A stretch of DNA of 64,000 nucleotides, taken from NCBI GenBank assembly GCA_027563935.2, contig JANVAS020000239.1, positions 5,332,001-5,396,000 of the forward strand, in the 5' to 3' direction. This document shows positions 21,726 through 31,979 of the stretch, one piece after another. The stretch comes from Costus lasius. Taxonomy: Eukaryota > Streptophyta > Magnoliopsida > Zingiberales > Costaceae. The notes under the pieces are model-generated. The model did no database searches, had not been told where the DNA came from, and saw only the letters and a program-made list of their open reading frames with translations. Within the stretch, counting starts at the first letter, position 1. Each line of letters begins with the position of its first letter. Position numbers and translations under genes: made by a program.

Positions 21726-23551
21726 TCAAGTCATCAACAATATAAAACAAGAATATACTCATCATCATCACAAAATATCATCGTAAACACTAAATATATC
21801 TTCATGTATATTACAACCATATCGAAGATAGCTCATCAGAATATCGAAATATCATAATACAACCCCATCGAAATAATAGAAATCAGTATCATCATACAAC
21901 CACATCGAAAAGAAAGATAAGCATGTGAAACAGAATAGCACTGTCGGTGGTCATATAGGTGTAGAAGCATCATACTCAAACAATAATGTTCAAAAGTGTA
22001 AAATGATAGATTCAAGAGACCATATCGAATAGAAATCTCAGTGAGTGATACATATAAAGTAAATCAAAGATGCAACCATATGAAATAATCATGAACAAGA
22101 GAGTGCAAATGATACTAACAAAACTATATAGCAAGTTCTGACTGAAAATACATAAGGCTCAGATCAAAAGTAGTGTCGTGGTAGATGCAGTAAGGTCCAA
22201 GGATGTGCCTTTTAAAAATTTTACCTGCACAATTTAAGATACATAAGGCTGAGTCTAAAAATAGTCTCTAAAAATAATAATGATAAAAATAATTTTCTCT
22301 AGGGAGAATAAGAGATGTCGTCGATGATTCAGAAAAGTGCTGGTGGAAAGATATGATGCAGCTGAGAAGCAAAAGTGGAACAGAGGCTAGCTGAAGAGCT
22401 GCTAGCAATGATGATGACGGTGCCGACAGTAGAGTGAGTAATCTCTAGTGGCCTACTAGATATCACAATCCTAGAGGTGAGATCGTCGGCCGGTGGATGC
22501 TAGAAATAAAGCTGCATAGATAAAAAAAAAGTCACTAATGAAGAGTCTGCTACATAAATAAATCAAATCAATGGAAATAGAGGCAGTAGAAGAAGTAAGA
22601 ATTTGCAGATGGTATAATCCAGTGTCGACGGCTGGAAATAGTGATGTCAGAGGCAGATGCAGTGGTGGCTAGAGGTGGAAGATAGTTGCTCTTGAGGGTT
22701 TTTGAATCTGGAGCCAAAAGAAGCAATAACATGTAGAAAGCAAACATTGTAGCTAGTAAATTTTTTAAGAAAAGTAGCCATACCCAAAAATAAGATTTAA
22801 TGATCCAATAAGAAAACGGACAGAACCATGTAATAGAATAAGATATGTTCTTTTCAGACCTATGAAAATCAAAGGATCAAAATCTATCAGGAATTTAGGG
22901 TATCAACAGAGAGAAGGCTACTCAGATTACAAAACTGTAAAAACTGCACAAAAGTTAATCAGATTCAAAAAGTTGCCATGTGTCCTAAAATGATCAGAAA
23001 ATAAAATCATGAAAACAATTAATCCACGAGATAGAACGACACATGTTCTTCATATACCATGCAAAAAATCTGCGTTTCAAGTTATTTAAGCATCTTAAAA
23101 ACTTGCACCAGCTAATCAGAATAGTCAAAAGAAAACTGCTGCAAAAATTAATCAGAATCGAAAAGTTGCTATGTGTTTCAGAATGATCCATGGACTTTAA
23201 AATTCAGAAAAAATATCCAGATGATAGACAAAGATGAGTACTTCCATGTCGTGCCAAAGATCAAAATTTTTGCCATCCCAGTTTCTTAAAATCGCAGCGA
23301 GAAAACACCCAGTCAAGTAAGCAGAATGTAGAAAGCAGGTTTCAAATAACGGCACCATAAAACACATTACTGTACTGCCGTATTTTTCAAAAAAACTCTC
23401 AGGGAAAAAATCACTCAAAATTACGGCACGTGAAAGACGTTACGGCCCTACCGTAAAAATTACAAAACTTTCTGTCGTAAACGGACTAAAAATACGGTAC
23501 CGTAAAACTAATTACAGCGGTGTCGTATTATGCGCCAAAACTTGTCTTCAC
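21726..23551 (-). other. A2 interior, unrecognised AT-rich sequence
   Basis: I see no gene. The stretch repeats the motif ATACATAAGGCT (about 22150 and 22232) that also flanks the 3' LTR at 13922. Between about 23340 and 23535 it has another small TTACGGC/GCCGTAA cluster like that of family-A LTRs. This may reflect internal rearrangement of A2. Confidence 0.4.
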
Positions 23552-24349
23552 CTACAAAAAGAGATGAAAAATTATTTCTAAAAATAAACTAAAATAAACC
23601 CCCGCATGTCCTTCATCAGAATTAACCACAAATGATGCATCATCAAAAGAATCAACTTCCTCAAAAGAGGGGTTTTCAATTTCAATTTCCTCAAAATTTT
23701 CTACAAATAAATTAGCAAAAGAATCAATTTCACAATTATCAAAATTAGAGTGAGATTCATGAATATTCACATAAGGCTCAATCTCAAAACAATTATAATC
23801 AGAGGGGGATTTTTCTAAATCAAGTTTTTCATCTTTCAAATCAAACTCAAATAAACAATCTTGTTGTGCCCTCTGGGTTTCCAAAATTTTAGAATTAGCA
23901 GTTAAAGATTCTACTTGAGAAGCAAGTTGACTAATCATCCCCTTAAGATTTTCAATTTCCTTACTTCTATTTGTTATGATCTTCAATTTCTCAAGCATCG
24001 ACTCTAAGCTAGAATTTCCAGTCTCCTCAAAGCATGGTTTAGAAACATGATCAGAGCAATCATCATAAAAAGATCTAGAATCATGTTGATCATCTTGATA
24101 CCATGATGAATTGTGAATTGCATGATTTCTTTATTGACATTCAGAAGCATAATAATCATTAGATTTACAAATATTGCATCTAATAGAAGGAATAGAGTGA
24201 AATTTCAATATATCTACAAGAGTGCATCGTGAATAATCTTTATGCTCACCTTGTGGCATGTATACCTTGCCTCTTTCAGATACCCATGAATTGTGATAAA
24301 AAGACATATTTTCAAGTCTATCAAGTACAGAAGGATAATCCAACACCAA
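23552..24349 (-). pseudogene. A2 gag remnant (zinc knuckle and coiled-coil segment)
   Basis: On the minus strand two broken frames follow each other. The first (24349-24131) ends with CNICKSNDYYASEC, a CCHC zinc knuckle with tyrosine at the histidine position. The second (23998-23552) has a heptad-like segment (EIENLKGMISQLASQVESL) and a very acidic tail rich in E, D, N and S. This is the only coding trace in A2 and fits a nucleocapsid-containing gag. No pol follows. Confidence 0.6.
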
Positions 24350-24556
24350 TCAATCAAATTATTTTTTTTCAGAATATATAAAAAGATAAAAAAAAAAAGA
24401 TAAAACACAAGCAAATTCACAAATTTCAGAAATCACAGTTCTGTCACAATTTGTGAAAATCCAAAACCTGCAAAAACAGAAAACAAAGTTAAACCTAAAA
24501 CAAATAAAACCTAGTCTAGCAATACTAACAACTATTTTGAAATTAACAAAACTAAA

Positions 24557-24574
24557 GTCCCCGGCAACGGTGCC
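24557..24574 (-). other. A2 primer binding site (Athila type)
   Basis: On the minus strand the 5' LTR is followed after a few bases by TGGCACCGTTGCCGGGGA, the long primer site typical of Athila elements, one base from the common TGGCGCCGTTGCCGGGGA form. Confidence 0.85.
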
Positions 24575-24859
24575 AAAAACTTGTTGTATTCCGTAAGTGC
24601 ACGGATACTCGAAGTAATAGAGAAAGATATCGAACCACAGAGACCTTATTGTTAAGTACTAAATAGTTGTATTCTTACTAGCTAAGCAAACGATTATAAT
24701 GCAAGTGAACAATAAAAAGAGCGTAGAGATAATCAGAGAGAAACATTGGGACTAGGGTTTCATCCTCCTTGATTCTAATGACTAGATTTAAATAAAAGGC
24801 CGTCAGACTAATCTTATCATGATAAACACTTAATTTACTTCATAAAGGAATTATCTCAC

Positions 24860-25090
24860 TTTCTTGCGGACAATCATGCAGGGATCAATCCTCGCTTTCG
24901 CGCAAGATCTATCCCAACGCTAAAGATAAGTAAATCATCAATCAAAGAATTCAAAGATCACTTTCGTGCATCCGAATTCTAAGTTGATTGTCTCGAGTGG
25001 AATCTCAAGGATCACTTTCGTGCATCCGAGACTCAACACAAGTTCTACTTATGGTTTTCCGACGACTCGATCCTCACTTTCATGCAAGAT
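24860..25090. repeat. Five-copy TGCACGAAAG-type motif array in the family-A LTR
   Basis: On the plus strand the words read CTTTC(G/T)TGC(A/G), each near GATC or an ATCC(G)A extension. The same arrangement recurs in A3 (about 45820-46060, opposite strand) and partly in the A2 left LTR (about 12345-12515). Confidence 0.65.
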
Positions 25091-25494
25091 CAAATCAAGC
25101 CTAATACAATAACTCAACCCTAGATTTAAATTATCATCTTGGCAAAAAATCACTCAAATCAAATAATAAAAACTAACCTAAGAGAGTTCCTAACATGCAA
25201 TTCTAGGTTTCCAAGTTCTCAGGCAAGTCACCTTTCAGTCCTTATTGCGAGAACTCTAAAACATGAATAATAACATCAATCTATGGAGAATCAAAGTGCA
25301 ATTATTCACCTAAGTAAAAGTATCATCATAAAACTATTCTGACGAAAATAAGAGTTATCTAATCATTAAGAAATCAGAGTGAATTACACCCATGTCCCAA
25401 ATATGATTAAGCTAGCATTGAAAGAGAAATACAATAATTCATAGTATCAAAGTGTTCAAAAATCAAAGAAAAAGAAGAAACAACGTTACAACAC

Positions 25495-26232
25495 GACTGT
25501 AATAAAAAATACAGCCGTAATTTGCATCCAAAACACGCTGTGAACAATGTCGTGCCCCTTCTTTCATGGATTCCTCCTCCGATTGAACTTCTTTTCCTCC
25601 AAAACTTATAGGGTGTTGTCTTCTCCTCCAGGCGAAGCTTCTGCGTGAAAATCACAGCCTGATGTGCTCTCTCCGCCTCTCGGCATGAGGCCAAACCCTA
25701 ACCACCTCTCTGTCCATTGCTCCCTCAATACTAGATAAAAATTGGTCCTTTTACTTCGTTTCTCTTCGCCTCTCTAAGCAGAGTACGCATCATCTTTCGG
25801 ATATCAATTTGGAGGTCAGGATCAAAAGTTATGGTCCGCGCAAGTTTTGGGCCCATAAAAATCGTGTTTTTGAATGGAAATTACGGCCGTAAACTATTTT
25901 ACGGCAGTGCCGTATTTTGGTTCTGTATACCTTGTGTCAAAATTATGACCTGTAAAAGTTATTGTGGTAGTGCTGTAAAATCTGACGAGTTCTTTGGTCT
26001 TAAATCTCTGATAAATACGACACCGTAAAATGGTTTACGGCCATGCCATAAAATTAGCAAAAGTCTCTGGTTTGAAACGCTCCAAAATACGGCCCATGTA
26101 ATTCTTTTCGGTGGTGCCATAAAATTAGGAAAATCTTCTGTTCGGAATTTCTCCAAATTACCTTAGTGGCTCGATATTACCGTATCGTACGAAAATACGG
26201 TACCGTAATATAAATTATGGCACTACCGTATT
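25495..26232. repeat. TTACGGC / GCCGTAA palindromic array in the family-A LTR
   Basis: Roughly a dozen words of the form TACGGC or GCCGTA, many paired as TTACGG(C)...(G)CCGTAA around two to four central bases. They are separated by 40-90 bp spacers that often contain TCTGGTCTGAAA-like text. The same array type occurs in A1, the A2 left LTR, A3 and A4. Confidence 0.75.
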
Positions 26233-26488
26233 TTGGGGAGTTACTCCATTTTGCATAAAATTTGTCGAGTGATCTCCTCTTGATGATGGTAACTCTTTTA
26301 TGTCTTCGATTTTGCTTGAAAATTCCTCAAAATAGTGCCCTTTTACCTGAAAATCTTGAAAAATCAAAATAGAAGTAGATTGTACAATATTTAATGAATT
26401 CAGCATAAAAACAAGTAAAAGATCCTCAATTTAGCATGAAAAGATATCTAAAATGATACAAAATATACTATATATTTTGGTGTCATCA

Positions 26489-27500
26489 GTGGTTTTGATT
26501 CAATCTGGGTAATTGTTAATAGATTGATTAAATCAGCTCAGTTCCTTCCGATTAAGAAAAAGTTTCCCTTGAGTAAGTTGGTAGATATTTATATTAGAGC
26601 TGTGGTTAGCAAGCATGGTATTCCTCTTAGTATAATTTCACATAGAGATTCTCATTTCACATCTAAATTTTGGGGAGCTTTGCTAAAAGCTTTGGGTACT
26701 AAATTGAATTCCAGTACAACTTTTCATCCTCAAACTGATAGTCAGTTTGAAAGAACCATTCAAACTTTATAAGATTTACTTAGAGCTTGTGCTCTAAACA
26801 TGAAATCTTCTTGGGATAAGCATCTCCACTTAGCCTTAGAATAACAGTTTTCACTCTGGAATTGAAATGCCACTGTTTGAAGCTCTTTATGAAAGAAAGT
26901 GTAGGTCACCTATTTGTTGGGATGAAGTAGGTGAAAATTTTTTTGTTTGTCTTGAGATGATTCAGAGGGATGTTGACATTGTTAAACAAATTATACAAAG
27001 ATTGTTAACTGCTCAGAGTAGACAGAAAAGTTATGCAAATAAAAGAATAAGAGATTTAGAATTTGAAGATGGGGATCAAGTATTTTTAAAGGTTTCACCA
27101 GTTAAAGCCATTCTACGCTTTGGGAAAGAAAAGAATGTTGGCTCCAAAATTCATTGGTCCTTTTGAGATATTGCAGCATGTTGGGGTGGTAGCTTATAAG
27201 TTAGCTTTGCCTCCTTCTCTATCGCATGTTGATAATGTATTTCATGTATCTATGCTTAGGAAATATACACCAGATCCATCTCATATTCTGTCTTCTCAGT
27301 CTATTCAACTTCAAGATGATGCATCTTATGTGGAACATCCAGTTAAGATTTTAGAAAGAAAAGATTATGTGCTTAGAAACAGAGTTATTCTATGGGTTAA
27401 GGTTCAATGGTAGCATCATATAGAAGATGAAGAAACATGGGAGCTTGAAAGTAAAATTCGAGATAAGTATCCTTCACTTTTTAAAGAATCCAGTGAGTAA
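26489..27500 (+). pseudogene. Element D integrase C-terminal half and chromodomain-like tail
   Basis: This continues the frame cut at 2929. The integrase core resumes at FDSIWVIVNRLIKSAQFLPIK. The second catalytic D is in IISHRDSHF, and the E region is decayed (HPQTDSQFERTIQTL, where GQ would be usual). Stops occur at about 26771 and 26844. Then come KFIGPFEIL and YKLALPPSLSHVDNVFHVSMLRKY, and a chromodomain-like end (HPVKILERKDYVLRNRVI ... EETWELE) closing at TAA 27500. The tail is typical of Del/Tekay chromoviruses, where it helps target heterochromatin. Confidence 0.85.
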
Positions 27501-27525
27501 GTAAATTTTGAGGATGAAATTTCTT

Positions 27526-27533
27526 AAGGGGGG
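27526..27533 (+). other. Element D polypurine tract
   Basis: AAGGGGGG sits five bases before the TGTTATATACC start of the 3' LTR. Confidence 0.75.
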
Positions 27534-27538
27534 TAGAA

Positions 27539-28803
27539 TGTTATATACCCCATATTTATTTTTATAATTTTATAATTTTACTTTGGAATTTCTCTAGATT
27601 TTTAAGTATTTTTTCAGAATTATATAAGTATTTTATTTTAAAAAAATGAAAATAAAAAATCACTGACAAAGTGGCCGCGTGGATTCAATCGCAAGTCACG
27701 CCACTTGGAGCATGTTTTTTGCAACCACCGCTCTATCAGGCATGTTGCTAAAGGAAACGGGTTACTCATTGAAAACCCGATATTTGGTTTATTTTGGGCC
27801 AAAAACCAATTCGCCTCCGCTTCTTCCGGCGGCAATCGGGTCTACGGCTCAGTTAGGTTTATTGTGTTCTATCATTTTTCGGTTTTTGGAAGTGGTGGTG
27901 CCGCCACGTAGTTTAGCCGCGACTCGCCGGAGGACTTTGGACGATGGCCAAAGCTCGTCGCAAGTTGCTGGGATCCTCGATCTCCTACTAATTTATAATC
28001 TGGAAAGTCTGGATGAGATTGAAGGTCCAGTGTGTGCTGGATTTCTTGCCGGCGACATCGCGAGCTTCGGCTCCGGCGGTGGAAACCACCAGCACCACTT
28101 GTCTGGGTATTTTAGAGAAAACCAGGTTCGACCGATTTAATTTTGAATTGAATTGGGCGAATTTGGGGGTTGATCCGGAATTCATTTGGGCTAGATGAAC
28201 GGTTTGACCGATTCAACTTTTGTTTCGACCCAGTGATGGTTTTAGGGTCGGTTCAGTCAAATTTCGGTGGAATCTTAGCCGATTTAGGTAGGCGTTGGAA
28301 AGCTCTTTCAATTGCCTATCTATTGTTATAGGTTTTGTATATTTTTTATTTATATTATAGGAGTAATTGGAAGTCAAAGTGTTCGGTTCAGTAAAATAAG
28401 TTTGGTTCAAGCTTAATTCTAATCGGTTCAGTGGGATTCTGGCCGGTTCAGAAGTGTCATGGCTTGGTTCTTGGCACCAGAGTCCGATCAGAGTTCTAAA
28501 AGCTAATTAGGATTTTAAGTGAGTATTTCTTTGAGCTTTGTGTTAGTATTTATTGTGTTCTTGCATGTTAAATAATAGATTTTCTGAACACACTGAATTT
28601 GGGATTATTTGGCTTTGTCTTTAGACATCTTCAAATTTGTAAGTTCTCAAACTGAGTTTTAATTCTAGTATGTTTTCATCCAGTTATTTTAAGTTAAACC
28701 AGCATGATCATGTACATCTATTTGTATACAACCTTTGATATAGTTTCTCTTCAAATATGCTTATTTTACTAGTCATATACATGAGCATACTAGTTTATCC
28801 ACA
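27539..28803 (+). repeat. Element D 3' LTR (right end inferred)
   Basis: The LTR begins TGTTATATACCCC right after the polypurine tract. It contains several CGGTTCAG words (28250-28455). The right end cannot be read from a second LTR. I place it near 28803 because sequence homologous to the host tandem repeats starts immediately after, at GTGAGTAAATTTCAC. A 153-codon frame within it (27679-28140) has no recognisable content. Confidence 0.6.
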
Positions 28804-28805
28804 TT

Positions 28806-29560
28806 GTGAGTAAATTTCACACTTTCCTCATTATCATTTTATAGTTATTCTAGAAATGACATTTTCATGCATAATATTAAAAATACCTAGAAAGTTGTTA
28901 TAGTTTTATATGAAATAGAGCATTGTCGTTACATAGGGAGAATTTAGAGTTCTATTTTCAAACAATTTTCAATGAATTTATTAGTGAAATTTTTTTTAAA
29001 AAAAAAACACATCTTCATTCAATTATTGCAATATGATTTTTTTTACTCATAAATTTAAGTAAACTACGATCTTCTCAATAAACTCGAGTAAGATATGTAT
29101 TCTAACGATTTTCATTTTTACAACTAACTTCTATTTATTTGGAAAATATTGGTATGGATATATAATTTTGAAGACGAAGCCATTTGTGCATGACAGTCTT
29201 TATAATAATAATGATAATCTAATTTTCTATCATAAATTTTCACATTTATCTAAAAAATTATATTACTCCAAGTTAATATTCACAAACATAATAAATGGAA
29301 ATTGCTTGCTAACTAAAATAAATGGTCAATTGAATCATAAGAGTACTAATTAATTTGGAAATAAAAGTTGAGAAATAATAAAGTCGTTAGGCTTTTTATT
29401 CATTTGATATGCAAATATCATGTGACTCTAACTTACTTAGAGCATTAATTTAAAAATAGTAGAAAAATTATGAAAATTTTGATAAGGGTGATGATAAAAT
29501 ATTTTAGATGTTTTTGGTAGCTATTTCATGCATCACTAAAAGTGCAATGATTAATACTAA
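28806..29560 (+). pseudogene. Broken upstream copy of the small secreted protein gene
   Basis: From GTGAGTAAATTTCACAC onward this matches the intron, exon 2 and 3' flank of the gene at 31980. An exon-2-like frame runs from TTC at about 29129 to a stop at 29353 and keeps YGYIILKTKPF. The acceptor AG is lost (CAACTAAC in place of CACAGCAAC). Exon 1 is missing because element D occupies the left side. The 3' flank still aligns with those of the other copies (ATTACTCCAAGTTAATATT, about 29262). Confidence 0.65.
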
Positions 29561-30782
29561 ATTCTTTATAAATTAAAATTCACATAAGGAGAAATTGTAT
29601 CCTTTGAGTTTTGATGAATTTTGATGACAATTAGTCAACAAACATTATGATTTTGAATGAGGAAATAAATATTATATTATAACAAATTGTGCAAATGAAT
29701 TTGCATAGCTGTCAAAGTACATTGTAATTAAATACAATGAACACCAAGACTAAATGATATGAAAATCCATTTATTAATTGATTATAGTTTTCTAGTTTTA
29801 AAAATTTACTCACCTTCTTGATGTAGACATTTATAATTTCAGATGAAGTATTAAATTTTTATAGTATAATTGTTCATAAATTCAATATATGAGACATGTA
29901 CATGTTATAGTTAAATATTTATTAAAGTGAAGTATAGAAGAATAAATTTTATGTTCTATATACAGATATAAAATTATTAATTACCAATAATTTCACAATA
30001 TAACCAGCGAAGTTATAGAATGAGTTCAAGCTTTTTCAGGAATATGAAGGGAAAAAACATACTATTGTTAATTTAGATTAAATGATAACAAACATACTTC
30101 AAGTATATTTTTGTATGATTATAATACTTTTTCGTTAAATTGGTCATTATAAATTAATTTTATGCTCTCTTCCAAATGGATTCTTTCTCATGAAACTGTA
30201 AAAAGTAGAGAACCCTTTAGTTCATAAAAATTTGTTATAATGCAAAAGTATTGTATTGAACAAAAAGATTTATCCTCATAGAGGAGGATAATGAAATCAT
30301 GCAAAATTTTGTTAAAAAGAAAAAAAAATACATGTTGTGAATGGTGTACTCAATTCTTATATTTAAATCTCAAATGCTTTCAAGTGACTTTCTAAGTGTA
30401 GAAGTTTAACCAAGCCATTAGTTATTAATTTGTAATTTGCTCAAATTTTAATTTTTTATACTACGACTACAAAATAATTTATTTTCATTTTTACTACGAC
30501 TACAAAAGAATTGAAATAAAGAAAAATATTTGTCCTTATGCAGGAGGATGTTGAAATCACATAGATAATTTGTTAAACAAAAATTCATGTTGCAAAAGTG
30601 TGCTCATTTCTTATATTTGTGTTTCTTTCATGTGACGGTCCAAGTTTAGATATTTAATGTAGCCAAAAGAGGTTAATTTGTAATTTGCTTAATGTTTACT
30701 TTTTATAGGAGACTTCTATACAACTCAATTATATTTTCAACGCAATTATTACAAATAAGAAGTTAAAAAATAAATATTTTAT
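29561..30782. other. AT-rich host DNA between gene copies
   Basis: No ORF of interest. The segment from about 29820 to 30130 matches 33811-34060 at low similarity, showing an old larger duplication. A direct repeat of about 190 bp lies at 30236-30450 and 30509-30690, with AGGAGGAT and TTAATTTGTAATTTGCT common to both. Confidence 0.5.
30236..30690. repeat. Imperfect direct repeat upstream of the secreted-protein genes
   Basis: Copies at about 30236-30450 and 30509-30690 share ATTTGTCCT/ATTTATCCT, AGGAGGAT, CATGTTG, TCTTATATTT and TTAATTTGTAATTTGCT in the same order. A third, weaker copy is near 34150-34230. Confidence 0.6.
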
Positions 30783-31002
30783 GAGCATGCATCGTTCTCA
30801 TTAAGCTGTATTTATTTGACAAGATGGCATAAATGTTTTGTAATAATTTACTACGTTTCCAAATTATAACTCATTAGTGTACGTTCAAAATATGCTTATG
30901 CAGTTATTATTTCTTTTCATTTAAATAAGTGGAAAAATGTATCCTATGAAAATCAAGCAAGGTTCTCCTTTTATAATAATGAATACTAAAGTATTTTACA
31001 AT
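30783..31002 (+). promoter_or_regulatory. Conserved upstream region of gene 1
   Basis: It aligns with 31763-31979 in front of gene 2: TTCTCATTAAG, GCAGTTATTATT and TTTAAATAAGTGGA (30920) are shared. TTTAAATAA lies about 80 bp before the ATG and is the best TATA-box candidate. Inferred from conservation only. Confidence 0.45.
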
Positions 31003-31558
31003 ATGGCCACAAGCCAACTAAAGCTTAGTCTTGCTATTGTCCTTGTCATCACTCTAGTAATTTCCCATGCAACTTCTTATGAGTTTAATTCTCCCCCACC
31101 AACAAATAATGATCCTTTAGACAATATTATCTGTGAGTAAAGTTGACACTTTCCTCATTACATTATATTGTTATAATAGGCTATTCATTTTCACACATGT
31201 TAGTAAAAATATTTAACTTGTTATTATACTTTTTTTGGTGTATAACATCATCACGATCTAGGGCAAATTAAGTGTTCTTTTTTTGAACAATATACAATGA
31301 ATTTATTTGTTCAAATGATGAAAAAACACATATCTTTATATTGAGTCTATTTTCACAATATGATTTTTTTTTACACATCATTTTATATACACTAAAATAT
31401 TTTGAATAAATTCAACTCTGATAGTTATTCTAATTACTTTCCTTTATGCAGCTACCGTCCGTCTATCTGGACAAAAAGGATATGATGATAAAATTTTGAA
31501 GGCGATGCCATTTACACTTGAAAGACTTTTTAATGATCTAGGAGAAACAGTGTTTTAA
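31003..31558 (+). CDS. Small secreted protein, two exons (gene 1)
   Basis: Exon 1 is 31003-31132 and exon 2 is 31452-31558. The donor reads CT|GTGAGT and the acceptor ATGCAG|CTACC. Together they give 78 residues. The first 24 or so residues form a signal peptide (a lysine near the start, a long L/I/V core, then ATS-Y). The mature part has a proline stretch (SPPPTNNDPLDNI), the joint LSGQKGYDDKILKAMPF, and no cysteine. ATG 31003 was chosen over the upstream ATG at 30937 because it matches gene 2 and has a good plant context (AATATGGCC). Exon 1 is about two-thirds identical to gene 2 at the protein level. I do not recognise the family. Confidence 0.65.
31133..31451 (+). other. Intron of gene 1
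   Basis: 319 bp, phase 1, GTGAGT...TTATGCAG, AT-rich. It is alignable with the 317-bp intron of gene 2 and with the sequence after 28806. Confidence 0.65.
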
Positions 31559-31762
31559 AGAATTGTGCGCATCTTTGCATCAAATGTTTGGAAGACACAT
31601 TTTCAAAAGTTAATAATAAAAATATAATTTTATCTCATAAATTTTGTTGTTCATCTAAAAAAATCATATTACTCCCAGTAAATATTCCCAAACTAAAGCT
31701 TATATTTCTTTTAATGACAACTATTTCAAATAATAAGTTAAAAAAAATAATTTTTTATCAAC

Positions 31763-31979
31763 ATCTATCATTCTCATTAAGTAGTATTGTTTTTGACAAA
31801 ATGTTCTAAACACCTTCATAATAAATTACTACATTCTACATTTATAACACATTAGGGTATGTTCAAAAGATGCTGAAGCAGTTATTATTATGGTTCATTT
31901 AAATAAGTGGACAAACATATCCTATGAAAATCAAGCAAGTTGCTCTCTTTATAGTATTGAATTCTAAATTATTTACATC
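31763..31979 (+). promoter_or_regulatory. Conserved upstream region of gene 2
   Basis: This counterpart of 30783-31002 has the same ordered blocks, including TTTAAATAAGTGGA near 31900. Its position directly after the gene 1 3' flank defines a tandem unit of about 977 bp. Confidence 0.45.

Larger units (their letters stand above)
2930..26488 (-). mobile_element. A2: Athila-type LTR element of family A, non-autonomous, with two nested insertions
   Basis: The element is bounded by TGTTGTATTCC (2930) and GTGTCATCA (26488), with duplication GTGG(G/T) in element D. On the minus strand the 5' LTR is 24582-26488, followed by a primer site containing GGCACCGTTGCCGGGGAC (complement about 24557-24574), the Athila-type signature. 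The 3' LTR is 2930-3222 plus 12334-13919. The 3' LTR is preceded on the minus strand by CTTGAGGACAAGC, also typical of Athila tails. Without copia-A (3223-12328 plus one target copy) and element C (14752-21720 plus one target copy), the interior is only about 3.7 kb: decayed gag and no pol. Confidence 0.88.
24582..26488 (-). repeat. A2 5' LTR (right copy)
   Basis: 1907 bp from TGTTGTATTCCG to GTGTCATCA. It shows the two motif arrays of family A clearly: five CTTTCGTGCA-like words within about 24860-25090, and the TTACGGC/GCCGTAA array within about 25495-26232. Confidence 0.88.
443..28803 (+). mobile_element. Element D: old Ty3-gypsy chromovirus (Del/Tekay-like), split by nested insertions
   Basis: The visible order on the plus strand is gag zinc knuckle, protease, RT, RNase H, integrase, chromodomain-like tail and 3' LTR, which is the Ty3-gypsy order. 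The element is interrupted by A1 (ends 442) and A2 (2930-26488). The integrase reading frame resumes across A2: the coding sequence stops after codons for TQGG and restarts with FDSIWV. Many in-frame stops and frameshifts make it a dead copy and one of the oldest insertions here. Its 5' LTR is outside the window. The 3' end at about 28803 is inferred from where host homology begins. Confidence 0.85.

Noticed and set aside
27679..28140. 153-codon open frame on the plus strand
   Set aside because: It lies inside the element D 3' LTR, has no recognisable domain and overlaps other frames; GC-rich LTR text explains it.
29168..29353. 61-codon frame as an independent gene
   Set aside because: It is the decayed exon 2 of the upstream gene copy, without an acceptor or first exon.
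30937..31002. Upstream ATG extending gene 1 by 22 codons
   Set aside because: The extension is not open in gene 2 and would hide the signal peptide; the ATG at 31003 is in the conserved position and context.
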